A model generated the notes under the pieces. It was not told the DNA's origin. It searched no databases and worked only from the letters and a program-made list of their open reading frames with translations. From Desulfuromonadaceae bacterium (GTDB lineage: Bacteria; Desulfobacterota; Desulfuromonadia; Geobacterales; Pseudopelobacteraceae), in contig JAQTQX010000026.1 of the NCBI GenBank assembly GCA_028712075.1, forward strand, positions 1-61,633: a DNA stretch of 61,633 bases, written 5' to 3'. The translations under genes were made by a program, and so were the position numbers. Positions 35,838 to 45,161 of this stretch are shown here, piece by piece. Position 1 is the stretch's first letter. Each line of letters opens with the position of its first letter.

Positions 35838-36053
35838 AATATGTTCTCCTTTCCCTCAAATTAGGGTCACTCTCAGCTTAATACGTTACACCTCTAAAAT
35901 ACTTTCTCAAGTGCTACCCTTTAATTAATGCTTAAAACTCCACTCCGTCATACTTCAACAGATCAATTGGCCCCTTCAACTTACCTGGCTCGTACCTATT
36001 GCCGTGCCGTGACATGGCTATTTCTGGTAAACTGCCCGTTTGTATCCCCTTTG

Positions 36054-36347
36054 TCAGGGCTTATAGACAGTTAAAGGTTCATCTTCATTAGGAAAGGATA
36101 GACCGATTTTGTTTTCATCAACCCTTACAACTTTACTGGTACGTATCAAAGGACATTCATCTGATGATTCACCAAGTATCAAGTGGCATAACTCATCAAC
36201 ACATACGGTTATATCACCATCCTTCATAACCAATGCTCCTCCCAGGGACATATCATTCAGCACGACCTGGGAGGTGTTACCATCGGAAGTTTTAAGGAGA
36301 CATTTGGCATTAAACTCAAATCTTTCGTGTTTTCTTCTATCCTCCAT
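36054..36347 (-). CDS. PilZ-domain protein
   Basis: A 97-residue single-domain protein. The cyclic-di-GMP-binding signatures are present: RRKHER at residues 3-8 (RxxxR) and NDMSLGG at about 31-37 (D/NxSxxG). It is therefore a probable c-di-GMP effector. It lies between the two degenerate ssrA copies with the two-CW gene and has no other neighbour to suggest a target. Confidence 0.86.
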   Translation of the reverse strand: MEDRRKHERFEFNAKCLLKTSDGNTSQVVLNDMSLGGALVMKDGDITVCVDELCHLILGESSDECPLIRTSKVVRVDENKIGLSFPNEDEPLTVYKP

Positions 36348-37132
36348 TGGTCATAACCTCATTCTAATATAAGTGATTTTTCGTTGTATTAACTTTCTAT
36401 GTGGGTATGGCAAATCTTTATCAGGATAACTACCACTCATCTACAGCCCATAGTTGAAATTCTAAAGCCAATGAAGCACCTCGAAACGAGATCAAATACG
36501 TGGTCGTAGTGTGGTTCGCTGGTGAGGTCTGTTATAGTTTCGGTTGATACATGCAGAAAAAGCCGCTCTGTATGAAATAGAGCAACTTCGATGCTATTAT
36601 TTTGGCGGTTTTATAGTTGTCAGTCTTGAGAGACTTCCATATCTCTCGGCGTTCAATATATGGAATTATACCTTGTGGTATCTTACTACGGAAATAGTAG
36701 ACACACTGCACTTAGGTAACTTAATACCGCCCATGATTAGCTCCCTCATGGTGCAGCAATTGAGGCAGCAAACCAGTAAAGAACAAAACATGAGCAATAT
36801 AAAGTAGTTGTTGGAGACGGTGGGAAAATAAGTCGTGTCCGAATCACACTTTATTGCCACATAACTATCTTAATTCGTTATCCTTTTCCATTCAGCATTC
36901 TAAACTCTAAAGCAGTTTAGTACAAAGGCTTGTACCGAATGTAGTGCGAGCATTGACCGGCTTATGTGCATCTGCCTAGAATGTATCAGTTTCTCTGTAA
37001 TATGTACAGGTAGATTATTGAAAGTAGGAATCGAACTGGGCCAGTTGTATGGAGTATTTGGGAATAGAACCAGATGATAATTCCTATAAAGTGAATCGTC
37101 CGAGTGCCCCTAAAGTGATCCTGGTTAGTCTT
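36348..37132. other. Gene-poor stretch with second ssrA-like site
   Basis: No convincing gene. An 87-codon plus-strand frame at 36544-36807 has no recognised domain and no clear ribosome binding site. The stretch contains the ssrA-like site at 36812 and is A/T-rich, probably debris of element insertion or loss. Confidence 0.45.
36812..36841 (-). repeat. Second degenerate ssrA 3' end copy
   Basis: Fourteen bases (TGGAGACGGTGGGA) are identical to 49401-49414 of tmRNA, followed by partial similarity (CGTGTCCGAA against CACGTCCGAA). Same orientation as ssrA. It suggests a nested or successive insertion. Confidence 0.65.
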
Positions 37133-38560
37133 CTAAATGGCACCCTGAGTTAAGCCTACAATTGTCACAGGCATCGCCCCACCAATCGCCTGATACAGCG
37201 TCATGCAATTTTTGAGCTTGCTCAGTCGGTTTACAGCAAGTGCCATTTCAGCATTGCGCCGGCTCTCCTGAGCATCCAGCCACGACTGGAACGCCGTTGA
37301 TCCATAACGATAACGGACCTCAGCCAACTCTTCCGCCTTTTTGGCTAATGTCAACGACTCTTCCAGTTGCTTCCCCTCTTCTGCATAGTTGGTGCGCGCT
37401 GACAAAGCATTCTCTACGTCACTCAGAGCTGAATAGAGCGTCTGACGGAAGTTTACCACTGCCTCCTCATAATCTGTTTTTGAAATTTCCACGTTCAGCT
37501 TCATGGTATTCCACTGGAGAAACGGCAGTGTTACTCCGGCCCCCAATGCAGCATAAGGATTTTGCAGCACTTGCAACAGGCTTGTACTGCTGCTGCCAAG
37601 CGTTCCGGTAAGAGAGAACGTCGGATAGTAACCGGCACGGGTACCGTCAACATGTGCCAGGTATTTCCTTAGCCTCTGTTCCGCTGCCTGCAGATCAGGG
37701 CGTTGTCCCAGAAGGCTTGCAGGAAGCCCGGCATTAATTGCAGGGAGTTGCCCGTCCGGTAACTTTGTACGTTCAGGTACGGCGTTCTCCGGAGACTGAT
37801 CGAACAGGATTGCCAGGGAATTACGTGACTCCGTACGCGATTGTAATAACTGTGTCAGTTGTGCACGCTGTGCGGCAACTGTTTGTTGAGCCTGAAACGT
37901 ATCCAGAGCAGACACTGCACCGGCACTGTATTTTACTTCCACCAGTTCCAGTATTTTTTCCGCGTATGAAATACTGGCTTCAACAGTACGTATCCGCTCG
38001 TTCAAGTAGGCAATCTGCCAGTAATTTGAAGCAACTGTGCCGATCAAGGCCAGTAAGGTGCTTTGGCGATCCGCTTCGGTCGCATCAGCTTCCCAACGGC
38101 TCGCGTCACGTGCACTCGCAAGCCTGCCCCACAGATCCAGTTCATAACTCACCGTACCAGTGACACTATTTGATTTAGTATCAACGTGGTTCTTGAGGTC
38201 ACGGTTTATACCACTATTGGCGCCAACGCTTACCGAAGGGGTTATATTGGTATTCGTCAGTTTGGCATTGAGTTGTGCACGACGTACTTTTATGGCGGCG
38301 GCTGCCAGATTGTTGTTGGACTTGAGAGCACGTTCGATAAGCTCATTCAGGGTTGGGTCGTTGAAGTCCTGCCACCACTTTTTACCTGTAGCAGCTGTAG
38401 TACCGGTGGCACTTCCCCCGTTCCACTTATCAGGCACGGCAACTTCCGGACGGGTGTACTGGCTGCGGGGGAGTAGTCCGCTGCAGCCGTTTAATAAGAG
38501 AGGTGCCGCAATCAGGATTGCAGACATCTGTAATAAGTTATGTCTTAAGAATCGATTCAT
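37133..38560 (-). CDS. Outer membrane efflux lipoprotein (NodT/OprM family)
   Basis: A 475-residue TolC-like factor with a lipoprotein signal (LIAAPLLLNGC, Cys at about residue 26) and two repeats of the OEP domain: NELIERALKSNNNLAAAAIK early and YEEAVVNFRQTLYSALSDVE late, with the QRPDLQAAEQRLR motif between. It is the channel for a tripartite pump. Seven bases after the macB-like gene and in the same operon, it should complete a MacA-MacB-outer membrane factor exporter. Confidence 0.9.
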   Translation of the reverse strand: MNRFLRHNLLQMSAILIAAPLLLNGCSGLLPRSQYTRPEVAVPDKWNGGSATGTTAATGKKWWQDFNDPTLNELIERALKSNNNLAAAAIKVRRAQLNAKLTNTNITPSVSVGANSGINRDLKNHVDTKSNSVTGTVSYELDLWGRLASARDASRWEADATEADRQSTLLALIGTVASNYWQIAYLNERIRTVEASISYAEKILELVEVKYSAGAVSALDTFQAQQTVAAQRAQLTQLLQSRTESRNSLAILFDQSPENAVPERTKLPDGQLPAINAGLPASLLGQRPDLQAAEQRLRKYLAHVDGTRAGYYPTFSLTGTLGSSSTSLLQVLQNPYAALGAGVTLPFLQWNTMKLNVEISKTDYEEAVVNFRQTLYSALSDVENALSARTNYAEEGKQLEESLTLAKKAEELAEVRYRYGSTAFQSWLDAQESRRNAEMALAVNRLSKLKNCMTLYQAIGGAMPVTIVGLTQGAI

Positions 38561-38567
38561 AGTTCAG

Positions 38568-40535
38568 TTACTCCCTGGCAAGTGCTTCGATTGGATCCAG
38601 GCGCGCCGCATTTCGCGCCGGTATGAAACCAAACACAACACCTATTATGGTTGAACAAAGGAAAGCGGATATGATTGAGATAACGGAAAACTTCATGGCG
38701 AAGCTTGATACGAACAAGGAAAAGATCAATGCAACACCATAGGACAGTGCGATACCGATCATTCCGCCGATAAGGCAGACAAGAACCGATTCAATCAGAA
38801 ACTGCTGCATAATATCTTCCTGACGGGCTCCGACTGCCATTCTGATGCCTATTTCGTGAGTCCTCTCAGTTACTGAAACCAGCATGATATTCATAACCCC
38901 GATTCCGCCTACTACCAGAGAAATTACGGCGATAGCTGAGATCAGCAAAGTCAGTGTCGCTGTTGTTTTATTCACCGTTTTCATGATGCTGTCACTGCTG
39001 TTGGTGAAAAAATCCTTGCGACCGTGCCTCTGCTTGAGAAGCTTGATAATGCTCTGTTCAGCGATCTGATTGGATGTACCCTCCATAACCCGCACCGTTA
39101 TGGAATTGAAATACTGTTGCCCCAAAAGTCTGCTCATCGCTGCACTGTAGGGAATCCATACCTGAAGGTTTTGACTGTTGCCGAATGGGCCTTCCTTCTC
39201 TTTGGTTACCCCAATGACCCGGCAGGGAAGCTCACCGAGAAAGAGAATCTGGCCGATCGGGTTCTCCTTGGCAAAGAACTTCTTACTGGTATTTTGGTCG
39301 ATTACCACCACCTGTGTCTGCCTGGCCACGTCACCAGCTTTAAATAAAGCTCCTTGTGAGATTTCGTATCCCTTAACACGAAAATATTGTTCGCCGACAC
39401 CACTTACCGAAGCATTAGCTGTTATGTTGCGATACCGGAGCAGTTGACTGCCACCAGTTGCAGGAGTGGCGCTGTCAACGTAGACCTGAGATTTCAGAGC
39501 TTCCAGGTCTGAAGGGACTAGTGTCTGGATGCCGGCAGCATCCTCATCGCCCCAATCCTTACCCGGATTGATATCAATGACATTTGTTCCCATGGAACTT
39601 ATGTCATTGATGACCTTCTGCCGTGCCCCTTGACCGAGTGCCACCACTGAAACGACCGAAGTGATGCCGATGATTATGCCAAGCATGGTCAGCAGTGTCC
39701 GCATCCGATGGGAGGACAACGCAATCAAGGCCATCTTGAATGCTTCGGCAAAACGCCCCCAGTTGGCCCTTCGACTCCGCTCAGGGACCGCCGGATGAGT
39801 CGGAATTTGCGTGGCAACGGAGACCGGTGGGTGAGCGGAGTCGAACCCCGGATTCAGTTGATCCCTGATTATTTCGCCATCGCTGATCTCAATGATCCGT
39901 TCAGCATGATTGGCAACCTGCATGTCGTGAGTAACCAGAATGATCGTGTGCCCACTGGCGTGCAGCTCGTGGAGAACACTCATCATCTCCTGCCCGCTTT
40001 TGCTATCCAGTGCACCGGTCGGCTCATCTGCCAGGATTACGTCACCACCATTCATAAGCGCGCGGGCAATACTTACCCGCTGTTGCTGGCCACCGGAAAG
40101 CTGATTAGGTCGATAATCACACCGATCTCCGAGACCGAGACGGTTGAGAATCTCCTTGGCACGTGTTCGACGTAAGCTTTTATTCACACCGGAATAGATT
40201 GCCGGGATTTCAGTATTCTGGGTGGCGGTTAAGTGCGGCATCAAGTGATATCGCTGGAAGATGAAACCGAAGTAATCACGCCGTAACCTGGCCAATTCGT
40301 TACTGGAAAGCTCTCCAGTTTCCTGTCCATCGATCCGGTAACTTCCCTCACTCGCCCGGTCGAGACAGCCAAGGATATTCATGAGAGTCGATTTTCCGGA
40401 ACCGGATGCCCCTACGATGGCGACCATTTCGCCTCCGTAGATGTTCAGGTCGATCCCTTTTAGTACCGATATCTTCTGCTCACCGCTGACAAAGCTTCTC
40501 CCTAAACCCTTGAGTTCGAGTAATGGCTTATTCAT
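38568..40535 (-). CDS. macB: MacB-like ABC exporter (ATPase-permease)
   Basis: A 655-residue fusion of an N-terminal ABC ATPase (Walker [10 protein letters not shown], signature [15 protein letters not shown], Walker [13 protein letters not shown]) and a C-terminal MacB permease (four membrane helices, large periplasmic domain beginning [20 protein letters not shown], final FtsX-like region [20 protein letters not shown]). MacAB pumps export macrolides, peptides or lipid-linked molecules from the periplasm. The linker between the two halves (about residues 230-258) is encoded by an inserted REP-like inverted pair that keeps the frame; see 39770-39845. Confidence 0.92.
   Translation of the reverse strand: MNKPLLELKGLGRSFVSGEQKISVLKGIDLNIYGGEMVAIVGASGSGKSTLMNILGCLDRASEGSYRIDGQETGELSSNELARLRRDYFGFIFQRYHLMPHLTATQNTEIPAIYSGVNKSLRRTRAKEILNRLGLGDRCDYRPNQLSGGQQQRVSIARALMNGGDVILADEPTGALDSKSGQEMMSVLHELHASGHTIILVTHDMQVANHAERIIEISDGEIIRDQLNPGFDSAHPPVSVATQIPTHPAVPERSRRANWGRFAEAFKMALIALSSHRMRTLLTMLGIIIGITSVVSVVALGQGARQKVINDISSMGTNVIDINPGKDWGDEDAAGIQTLVPSDLEALKSQVYVDSATPATGGSQLLRYRNITANASVSGVGEQYFRVKGYEISQGALFKAGDVARQTQVVVIDQNTSKKFFAKENPIGQILFLGELPCRVIGVTKEKEGPFGNSQNLQVWIPYSAAMSRLLGQQYFNSITVRVMEGTSNQIAEQSIIKLLKQRHGRKDFFTNSSDSIMKTVNKTTATLTLLISAIAVISLVVGGIGVMNIMLVSVTERTHEIGIRMAVGARQEDIMQQFLIESVLVCLIGGMIGIALSYGVALIFSLFVSSFAMKFSVISIISAFLCSTIIGVVFGFIPARNAARLDPIEALARE
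39770..39845. repeat. REP-like inverted pair inside macB
   Basis: TTCGACTCCGCTCA at 39770-39783 and its exact reverse complement TGAGCGGAGTCGAA at 39832-39845, separated by 48 bases. The CCCTGAGCGGAGTCGAAGGG-type motif is a dispersed palindromic repeat in many bacteria. Here it is read through in frame as an interdomain linker ([13 protein letters not shown]). Confidence 0.72.
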
Positions 40536-40537
40536 AA

Positions 40538-41722
40538 TCAGTGCTTCCCGCGTGGTGGCATGCTACTTGACTCACTTTTTGGTAATGACGTGCTGTCACC
40601 GACAACGACCTTTTCCCCTTCGCGCAGCCCTTCAAGCACCTGCACCTGTACGTTGTTGGAGATGCCGGTACGGATGTTCCTCGATTGCGCGATGCCGCCT
40701 TCAAGTACTTTCACTGTACTGCGACCATCTTTCTGCGTACCCCCCAAAGCAGAAACCGGAATACAGAGAGCCTGTTTGACCTGATTCAGGACTATGGTTA
40801 CCTGAGTTGTCATGGAAACCTTCAGTTTGTTGTCGGCGTTAGGAACTTCGAACAATCCATAGTAATAGACAGCTGGACTGCTGCTGGAACTTGTGCTGCT
40901 GTTTGTCCCGCTTGAAACCGGTCCAGGTTCAATTGCCCGCAATGTGCTGTAATACCGTTTATCGACATCGCCCAACAGAGTAAAATATGTCTCCAAGCCC
41001 GGCTTCACTCTGGTTACATCGGCTTCAGATATTTTAGCCTTGACGGTCATGGTGTCGAGAGTGGCAAGCGTGATAATTGTCGTTGCTGATTGGGTAGAGA
41101 CAACGGTTTGGCCTTCCTCGGTATCAATGGATATGACAACACCATCAATTGGTGCATTTATTCTCGTGTATTCAAGATTTGCCCGTGCCGTATCCACTGC
41201 AATAACGGCCTTCTTAATTTGTGCTTCAAGAGCAGCTATGTCGTATCGGGTACTCTCAAGTTGTGATTGTGCATTTTCCAGATCCGCTTTGGAGGTGGCA
41301 TCCTTGGCGCTCATCAGCTTCTGGCGTTGATACGCAAGGTCATACTGTTTCAATAACTCCTGCCTGGAGCGCTTCTGAGCACGCAGGTTTTCTACCTGAG
41401 CCTCGGCATCCTTCAGAGCGTTCTTCTGTATTACCGGGTCGATCTCGGCCAGAAGTTGACCGTTTTTCACCTTGTCCCCCAAGGCAACGCGCAGAGTCTT
41501 CAGCTGACCGGAAACCTGAGCCCCTACAGCTACTGTTTTGAAAGCCTTTAGTGTGCCGCTGGCCAGAACGCTCTCTTCCAGATCCATCTTGACCGCATCG
41601 GCAGTTATAAATGTGGCCTTGGGTGTACTGAAGAAAAACTTCTTTGCTGCCAAGCCACTCCCCAGTATGGTCAGAGCGATAATGATGCTGATTATGACCG
41701 TCTTCTTTTTCGGAGCATTCAT
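40538..41722 (-). CDS. macA: MacA-like periplasmic adaptor
   Basis: A 394-residue membrane fusion protein: N-terminal membrane anchor (VIISIIIALTILGSGLAAKK), lipoyl half (ESVLASGTLKAFKTVAVGAQ), a long coiled-coil hairpin (about residues 95-165, LRAQKRSRQELLKQYDLAYQ), the second lipoyl half (INAPIDGVVISIDTEEGQTV), and barrel and proximal domains. A low-complexity run of serines (SSGTNSSTSSSSSPAV) sits in the barrel region. It is coupled to the TetR gene by an ATGA overlap and followed two bases later by macB. Confidence 0.92.
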   Translation of the reverse strand: MNAPKKKTVIISIIIALTILGSGLAAKKFFFSTPKATFITADAVKMDLEESVLASGTLKAFKTVAVGAQVSGQLKTLRVALGDKVKNGQLLAEIDPVIQKNALKDAEAQVENLRAQKRSRQELLKQYDLAYQRQKLMSAKDATSKADLENAQSQLESTRYDIAALEAQIKKAVIAVDTARANLEYTRINAPIDGVVISIDTEEGQTVVSTQSATTIITLATLDTMTVKAKISEADVTRVKPGLETYFTLLGDVDKRYYSTLRAIEPGPVSSGTNSSTSSSSSPAVYYYGLFEVPNADNKLKVSMTTQVTIVLNQVKQALCIPVSALGGTQKDGRSTVKVLEGGIAQSRNIRTGISNNVQVQVLEGLREGEKVVVGDSTSLPKSESSSMPPRGKH

Positions 41723-42363
41723 GGTTGGTTTCCTTTGCCGCGAACTGCATTGATACCGGCCAGAGCGAACGTGACCACGTGGTCGGCAAAAGCAGTGATG
41801 TCTTCAATTATGGTCGGCCTATTTTTGTCCCCGGTTCGCCTGGCTATGCGCTGCATGATCATGGGATGGACACACATGCTGATGATGCTGATCTCGCAAA
41901 AATGTACTTGCTCTTCAGTAGCCTCCGGTCCCAACAGTTCCCGGACGACTGCCGAAGTTTGCTCTCTTATTGGGATAAGTTCACTCTTCATTACTTCCTG
42001 TAACAGTCCGGTAGGGTTTATCATCTCCATCTGGGCAATGAAGAAGTCCTTGTTGTTCTCGTCGGCAATACGCCGGATCATTGCGGTGAGTTGGCCACGT
42101 AACCGCTCTTCGGCAGGAGAGGCTTCATTTATGTCACCGTCCAATGGGTATGTCTTGAGCGACTCGGTGAATGAATGACGCCATGCTTCCTGATAGATAG
42201 CCTCCTTGCTGCCGAAGTGATAATTGACCGCCGAGATGTTCGCCTCTGCCCGCGAGCAGATTTCGGCTACCGTTGCATCGCGGAACCCTTTTTCTATAAA
42301 GACATCACCCGCCACTGCCAGCAGCTTTTCCTTTTTTGCTTCTGATTTTTTCCTGATCATCAT
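41719..42363 (-). CDS. TetR-family repressor (CerR-like)
   Basis: A 214-residue regulator with an N-terminal TetR helix-turn-helix (KLLAVAGDVFIEKGFRDATV, then EICSRAEANISAVNYHFGSK) and a C-terminal ligand domain of the DUF1956/CerR type (FFIAQMEMINPTGLLQEVMK, with CVHPMIMQ near the end). As first gene of the macAB operon and with a perfect-armed palindrome directly upstream, it is almost certainly an autorepressor that is released by a pump substrate. Confidence 0.88.
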   Translation of the reverse strand: MMIRKKSEAKKEKLLAVAGDVFIEKGFRDATVAEICSRAEANISAVNYHFGSKEAIYQEAWRHSFTESLKTYPLDGDINEASPAEERLRGQLTAMIRRIADENNKDFFIAQMEMINPTGLLQEVMKSELIPIREQTSAVVRELLGPEATEEQVHFCEISIISMCVHPMIMQRIARRTGDKNRPTIIEDITAFADHVVTFALAGINAVRGKGNQP

Positions 42364-42380
42364 GCCCCCTATAAAAACAA

Positions 42381-42416
42381 AACGGTTATTTCAAATATTA
42401 ATTTGAAATAACCGTT
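42381..42416. promoter_or_regulatory. Operator palindrome for the TetR repressor
   Basis: A 36-base near-perfect palindrome with two identical 16-base arms (AACGGTTATTTCAAAT and its reverse complement) around four central bases. It begins 18 bases upstream of the TetR start codon. Position, symmetry and length fit a TetR-type operator overlapping the operon promoter. Confidence 0.85.
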
Positions 42417-42511
42417 TGGAAATGTCAAGCAGAATTACGGAAACCTTGCTCTCAATTGAATCGCTTACAGAGTTAGCGGCTTAAGGATCCGGTATTACTA
42501 ACGCATATGTG

Positions 42512-43234
42512 CTAAGCGTAAGTCTTAATACTGGATTTTCCACTGTATGGCGAAGTTGAGGATGAGGACGTAGCGTCAGACTTATGTTTCGCCGCATAAT
42601 CCGACTTTTCCTGGGCAGTTACGGTGCCATCTTTATTAGTATCCTTTTTGTCATATGTATTACTGACTACAGCGGAGGATTCCGCACTGTGTTTTGAACT
42701 CGATGAGGCAGCATCCCCGGTTGGCGAAGAAGCCGTAGTGTCCGTACCTTGACCGTGCGTCATCAGATACTCCAATCGCTCTTGAGCAGTAACTGTACCG
42801 TCTTTATTGGTATCCATTTTGTCATACGTTCCAGTGTCGCTGGCAGATGTTGTGCTTGCAGTACTTTTGGAACTCAGCTCTACAGTGTCTTTCGGTTCAC
42901 CTAGAGGCGGGCTACTTGGTGGCTGTCCTCCAGCTGGTGGACCTTGAGATACCTTTTTCTGGATTTTAGCGTAGGTATCTTGAGCACTTTTCAGGTCTCC
43001 GGAATCCAGTGCCTTTTTGAGGCTCTCAATATCAGCATTCATCGGATTGTTGCTGTCTGATCCTTGCGACGATGCACTCTTTTGAAGCTTGGCAAATGCT
43101 TTTTTGGCGTCGTCAAGGTTCCCAGACTTCAGTTCAGTTCCCAGATCATCAAAATTCTGCTTCATTTGATCCATAGAATTGCTCGTACTTGTTTGATAGG
43201 TACTGTTTGTTGATGAAATAGCTGAAATTGACAT
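42512..43234 (-). CDS. EF-hand protein with helical repeat N-terminus
   Basis: A 240-residue protein without a Sec signal. Residues 23-95 contain two related helical units (FDDLGTELKSGNLDDAKKAF and IESLKKALDSGDLKSAQDTY). A Pro-rich linker follows, then two canonical EF-hand loops, both DTNKDGTVTAQE, separated by Ser/Thr-rich spacers. It should bind calcium. The N-terminus (MSISAISSTNSTYQTSTSNS) is Ser/Thr-rich and disordered, as in proteins exported by flagellar or other non-Sec routes. The gene lies upstream of the TetR-macAB operon and points the same way. Confidence 0.75.
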   Translation of the reverse strand: MSISAISSTNSTYQTSTSNSMDQMKQNFDDLGTELKSGNLDDAKKAFAKLQKSASSQGSDSNNPMNADIESLKKALDSGDLKSAQDTYAKIQKKVSQGPPAGGQPPSSPPLGEPKDTVELSSKSTASTTSASDTGTYDKMDTNKDGTVTAQERLEYLMTHGQGTDTTASSPTGDAASSSSKHSAESSAVVSNTYDKKDTNKDGTVTAQEKSDYAAKHKSDATSSSSTSPYSGKSSIKTYA

Positions 43235-43333
43235 ATCATAACTCCTTTCGATGTATGCTTATTATTAATTGTGCTTTCTTGTTAATAGCGCCCACTATGT
43301 AAATACTCCTTTCATTTTGATGAGGTAAAATCG

Positions 43334-44104
43334 TTAAACTGATTGATACTGTGTTCCACACAAATATTCTTGATATCGGATTGAACTGTCTCCGCAATAG
43401 TCATTTTTCCCAACATGCGTAAGTCTACTTTTCATATCAAGCCAGATATCACCGCCAATTTCTCGCCACCGCTTGCAAAATGCGTAATCTTCACTGAGGT
43501 ATTCTCCGGTTTCTTTATCTACGAAAGGATCAAAAAATGCGTAAAGATTGAACTCACTTGGAGCATCTTGGGTTCTGGAATGTATCTTTCTGTATTTTAA
43601 CTCTGGATAAGCTTGAATCATCTGCTCAAACACTCTCCTTTTAATGAGCTGAAAACCTCCCCCTGCGTATCGACCTGTCGCAAACCCAGAATCAGTTTTC
43701 AGCTCATTACCCGTACATACCGTTCCTACGTAGTTAAGCCCCGCATTGAACAATAATTCACCCTTTGACTGACGTATGGGCACATGATCCCAATCGAATT
43801 CTTTGATAGGATACATAGCAGCGGCGAACTCTTTGTTAAGACGAAACAACCTAACAAACTGCTCAGGATCAAAAGCAATATCACTATCAATAAACAGGAG
43901 ATGAGTAGCTTGCTTGTTGTCTAGAAATTTACCTACCAATGTTGCTCGAGCCCGACTAATCAGAGCATCATCTCCAAGGAGCATTAATGATAAATCAATC
44001 TGATCTCCAAAACTGGTCATCATACGGATAACTGACAACATATATGCCTGAGACAAAAGCCCGCCAAAACAGGGGGTTGCTATTATTATAAGTGGCCTTG
44101 ACAT
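43334..44104 (-). CDS. Glycosyltransferase-like protein (GT-A fold)
   Basis: A 256-residue protein with the GT-A pattern: IIIATPCFGG at the N-terminus, RARATLVGKFL, then HLLFIDSDIAFDPE carrying a DxD metal motif, and a late YLSEDYAFCKRWREIGG. It resembles small transferases seen in phages and accessory islands. No membrane segment is seen. The acceptor is unknown; the surface-type proteins encoded beside it are candidates. AGGAG precedes the ATG. Confidence 0.68.
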   Translation of the reverse strand: MSRPLIIIATPCFGGLLSQAYMLSVIRMMTSFGDQIDLSLMLLGDDALISRARATLVGKFLDNKQATHLLFIDSDIAFDPEQFVRLFRLNKEFAAAMYPIKEFDWDHVPIRQSKGELLFNAGLNYVGTVCTGNELKTDSGFATGRYAGGGFQLIKRRVFEQMIQAYPELKYRKIHSRTQDAPSEFNLYAFFDPFVDKETGEYLSEDYAFCKRWREIGGDIWLDMKSRLTHVGKNDYCGDSSIRYQEYLCGTQYQSV

Positions 44105-44162
44105 GATAATCTCCTAATTTATTTAACCATTCCACTGAAAGTGCTCATTGAGCTAATTTGCA

Positions 44163-44840
44163 TCAGAGTTGAGATGGCATTCCGGCAGCTTGAACACTTA
44201 TGACATCGGCCAACGGCACGCTAACGGCTCCTACTGTCAAGGTTGGAGTGTCGGATAAAAACGATACTCCGCTTACGCTGCCTGTTGTATAGGTGGTAGC
44301 TGTCACGCTTGTCCCGGAAGATGACGCCGCTATGGAGTGAGTATATGCCCCAGACGAAAGAGTTGTGCCGAATGTATCCTTGCCATCCCACGTGCATGTT
44401 TGATCTCCTGATGATTGAGCTCCGGCCTCAAAACTTCTGACTACTGTGCCTGAAGAGTCAGAAATAGATATTGTCACCGTGTCTGCAGATGATGAAAGAT
44501 TGTACGCAAGCGTGGAGGTTGAGCTGCCATCAAAACTTACGGCATTTCCGTTTGCCTTAACGGTTCCACCAATAAATGAAACTGCAGACAAACTGATAGA
44601 GTTATTCTGTGCCGTCAGAAGGTTATTAAGTGCTGTGTTGCTGTTGTATGACTGTTCAACCAGAGATAATTGAGAAAGCTGGTCCAGCATTGCACTTGGA
44701 TCCTGGGGCTCAAGAGGATCTTGGTATTGTAATTGGGCAATGAACAGCTTCATGAAATCGTCCTTATTCATTCCCAGAGATTGTTTCATAGCCGCTGCTG
44801 CTGCAGTAGTGTCTGTCGAGGTGGTGACAGTGGTAATCAT
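44163..44840 (-). CDS. FlgD-like flagellar hook-capping protein, orphan
   Basis: A 225-residue protein started at the ATG at 44840, which has GGAGG five bases upstream. The N-terminal FlgD signature is clear (MNKDDFMKLFIAQLQYQDPL, then EPQDPSAMLDQLSQLSLVEQ), followed by a Ser/Thr-rich FlgD tudor/FnIII region (TCTWDGKDTFGTTLSSGAYT). FlgD caps the growing hook and is secreted by the flagellar apparatus. No other flagellar gene is nearby; it sits among EF-hand and glycosyltransferase-like genes, so it may serve a different extracellular assembly. Confidence 0.82.
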   Translation of the reverse strand: MITTVTTSTDTTAAAAAMKQSLGMNKDDFMKLFIAQLQYQDPLEPQDPSAMLDQLSQLSLVEQSYNSNTALNNLLTAQNNSISLSAVSFIGGTVKANGNAVSFDGSSTSTLAYNLSSSADTVTISISDSSGTVVRSFEAGAQSSGDQTCTWDGKDTFGTTLSSGAYTHSIAASSSGTSVTATTYTTGSVSGVSFLSDTPTLTVGAVSVPLADVISVQAAGMPSQL

Positions 44841-45161
44841 GGTACCTCCAAAGTAACGCGCGAAGAATTGGCTCTCCAAAATATCAGATTTACAATTTTC
44901 TATTCAGTTACCGGCAGGATTTAGATTCGACTTTTTGCAATTGTTTATTAACGTCCATGTAACCAGCTGAAATTGAACATGCAGCTCCCCTTTATGTGAC
45001 GCTTCCATGAGAAGCAGGCTGTACGTCTTTTAGTACCCTCATCCATGTTGATGGATCTGTCTATTGTAAAAATTATTGAATGCGTCAGTCAGTCGGCATT
45101 CGATCAGGCATCCTCAGAGAGGTCCAGCCTGCTTTCATGGTGTACTGCACTCCAACATCAA

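Noticed and set aside
36544..36807. 87-codon plus-strand frame
   Set aside because: No domain, no clear ribosome binding site, and it ends beside an ssrA-like repeat in debris sequence.
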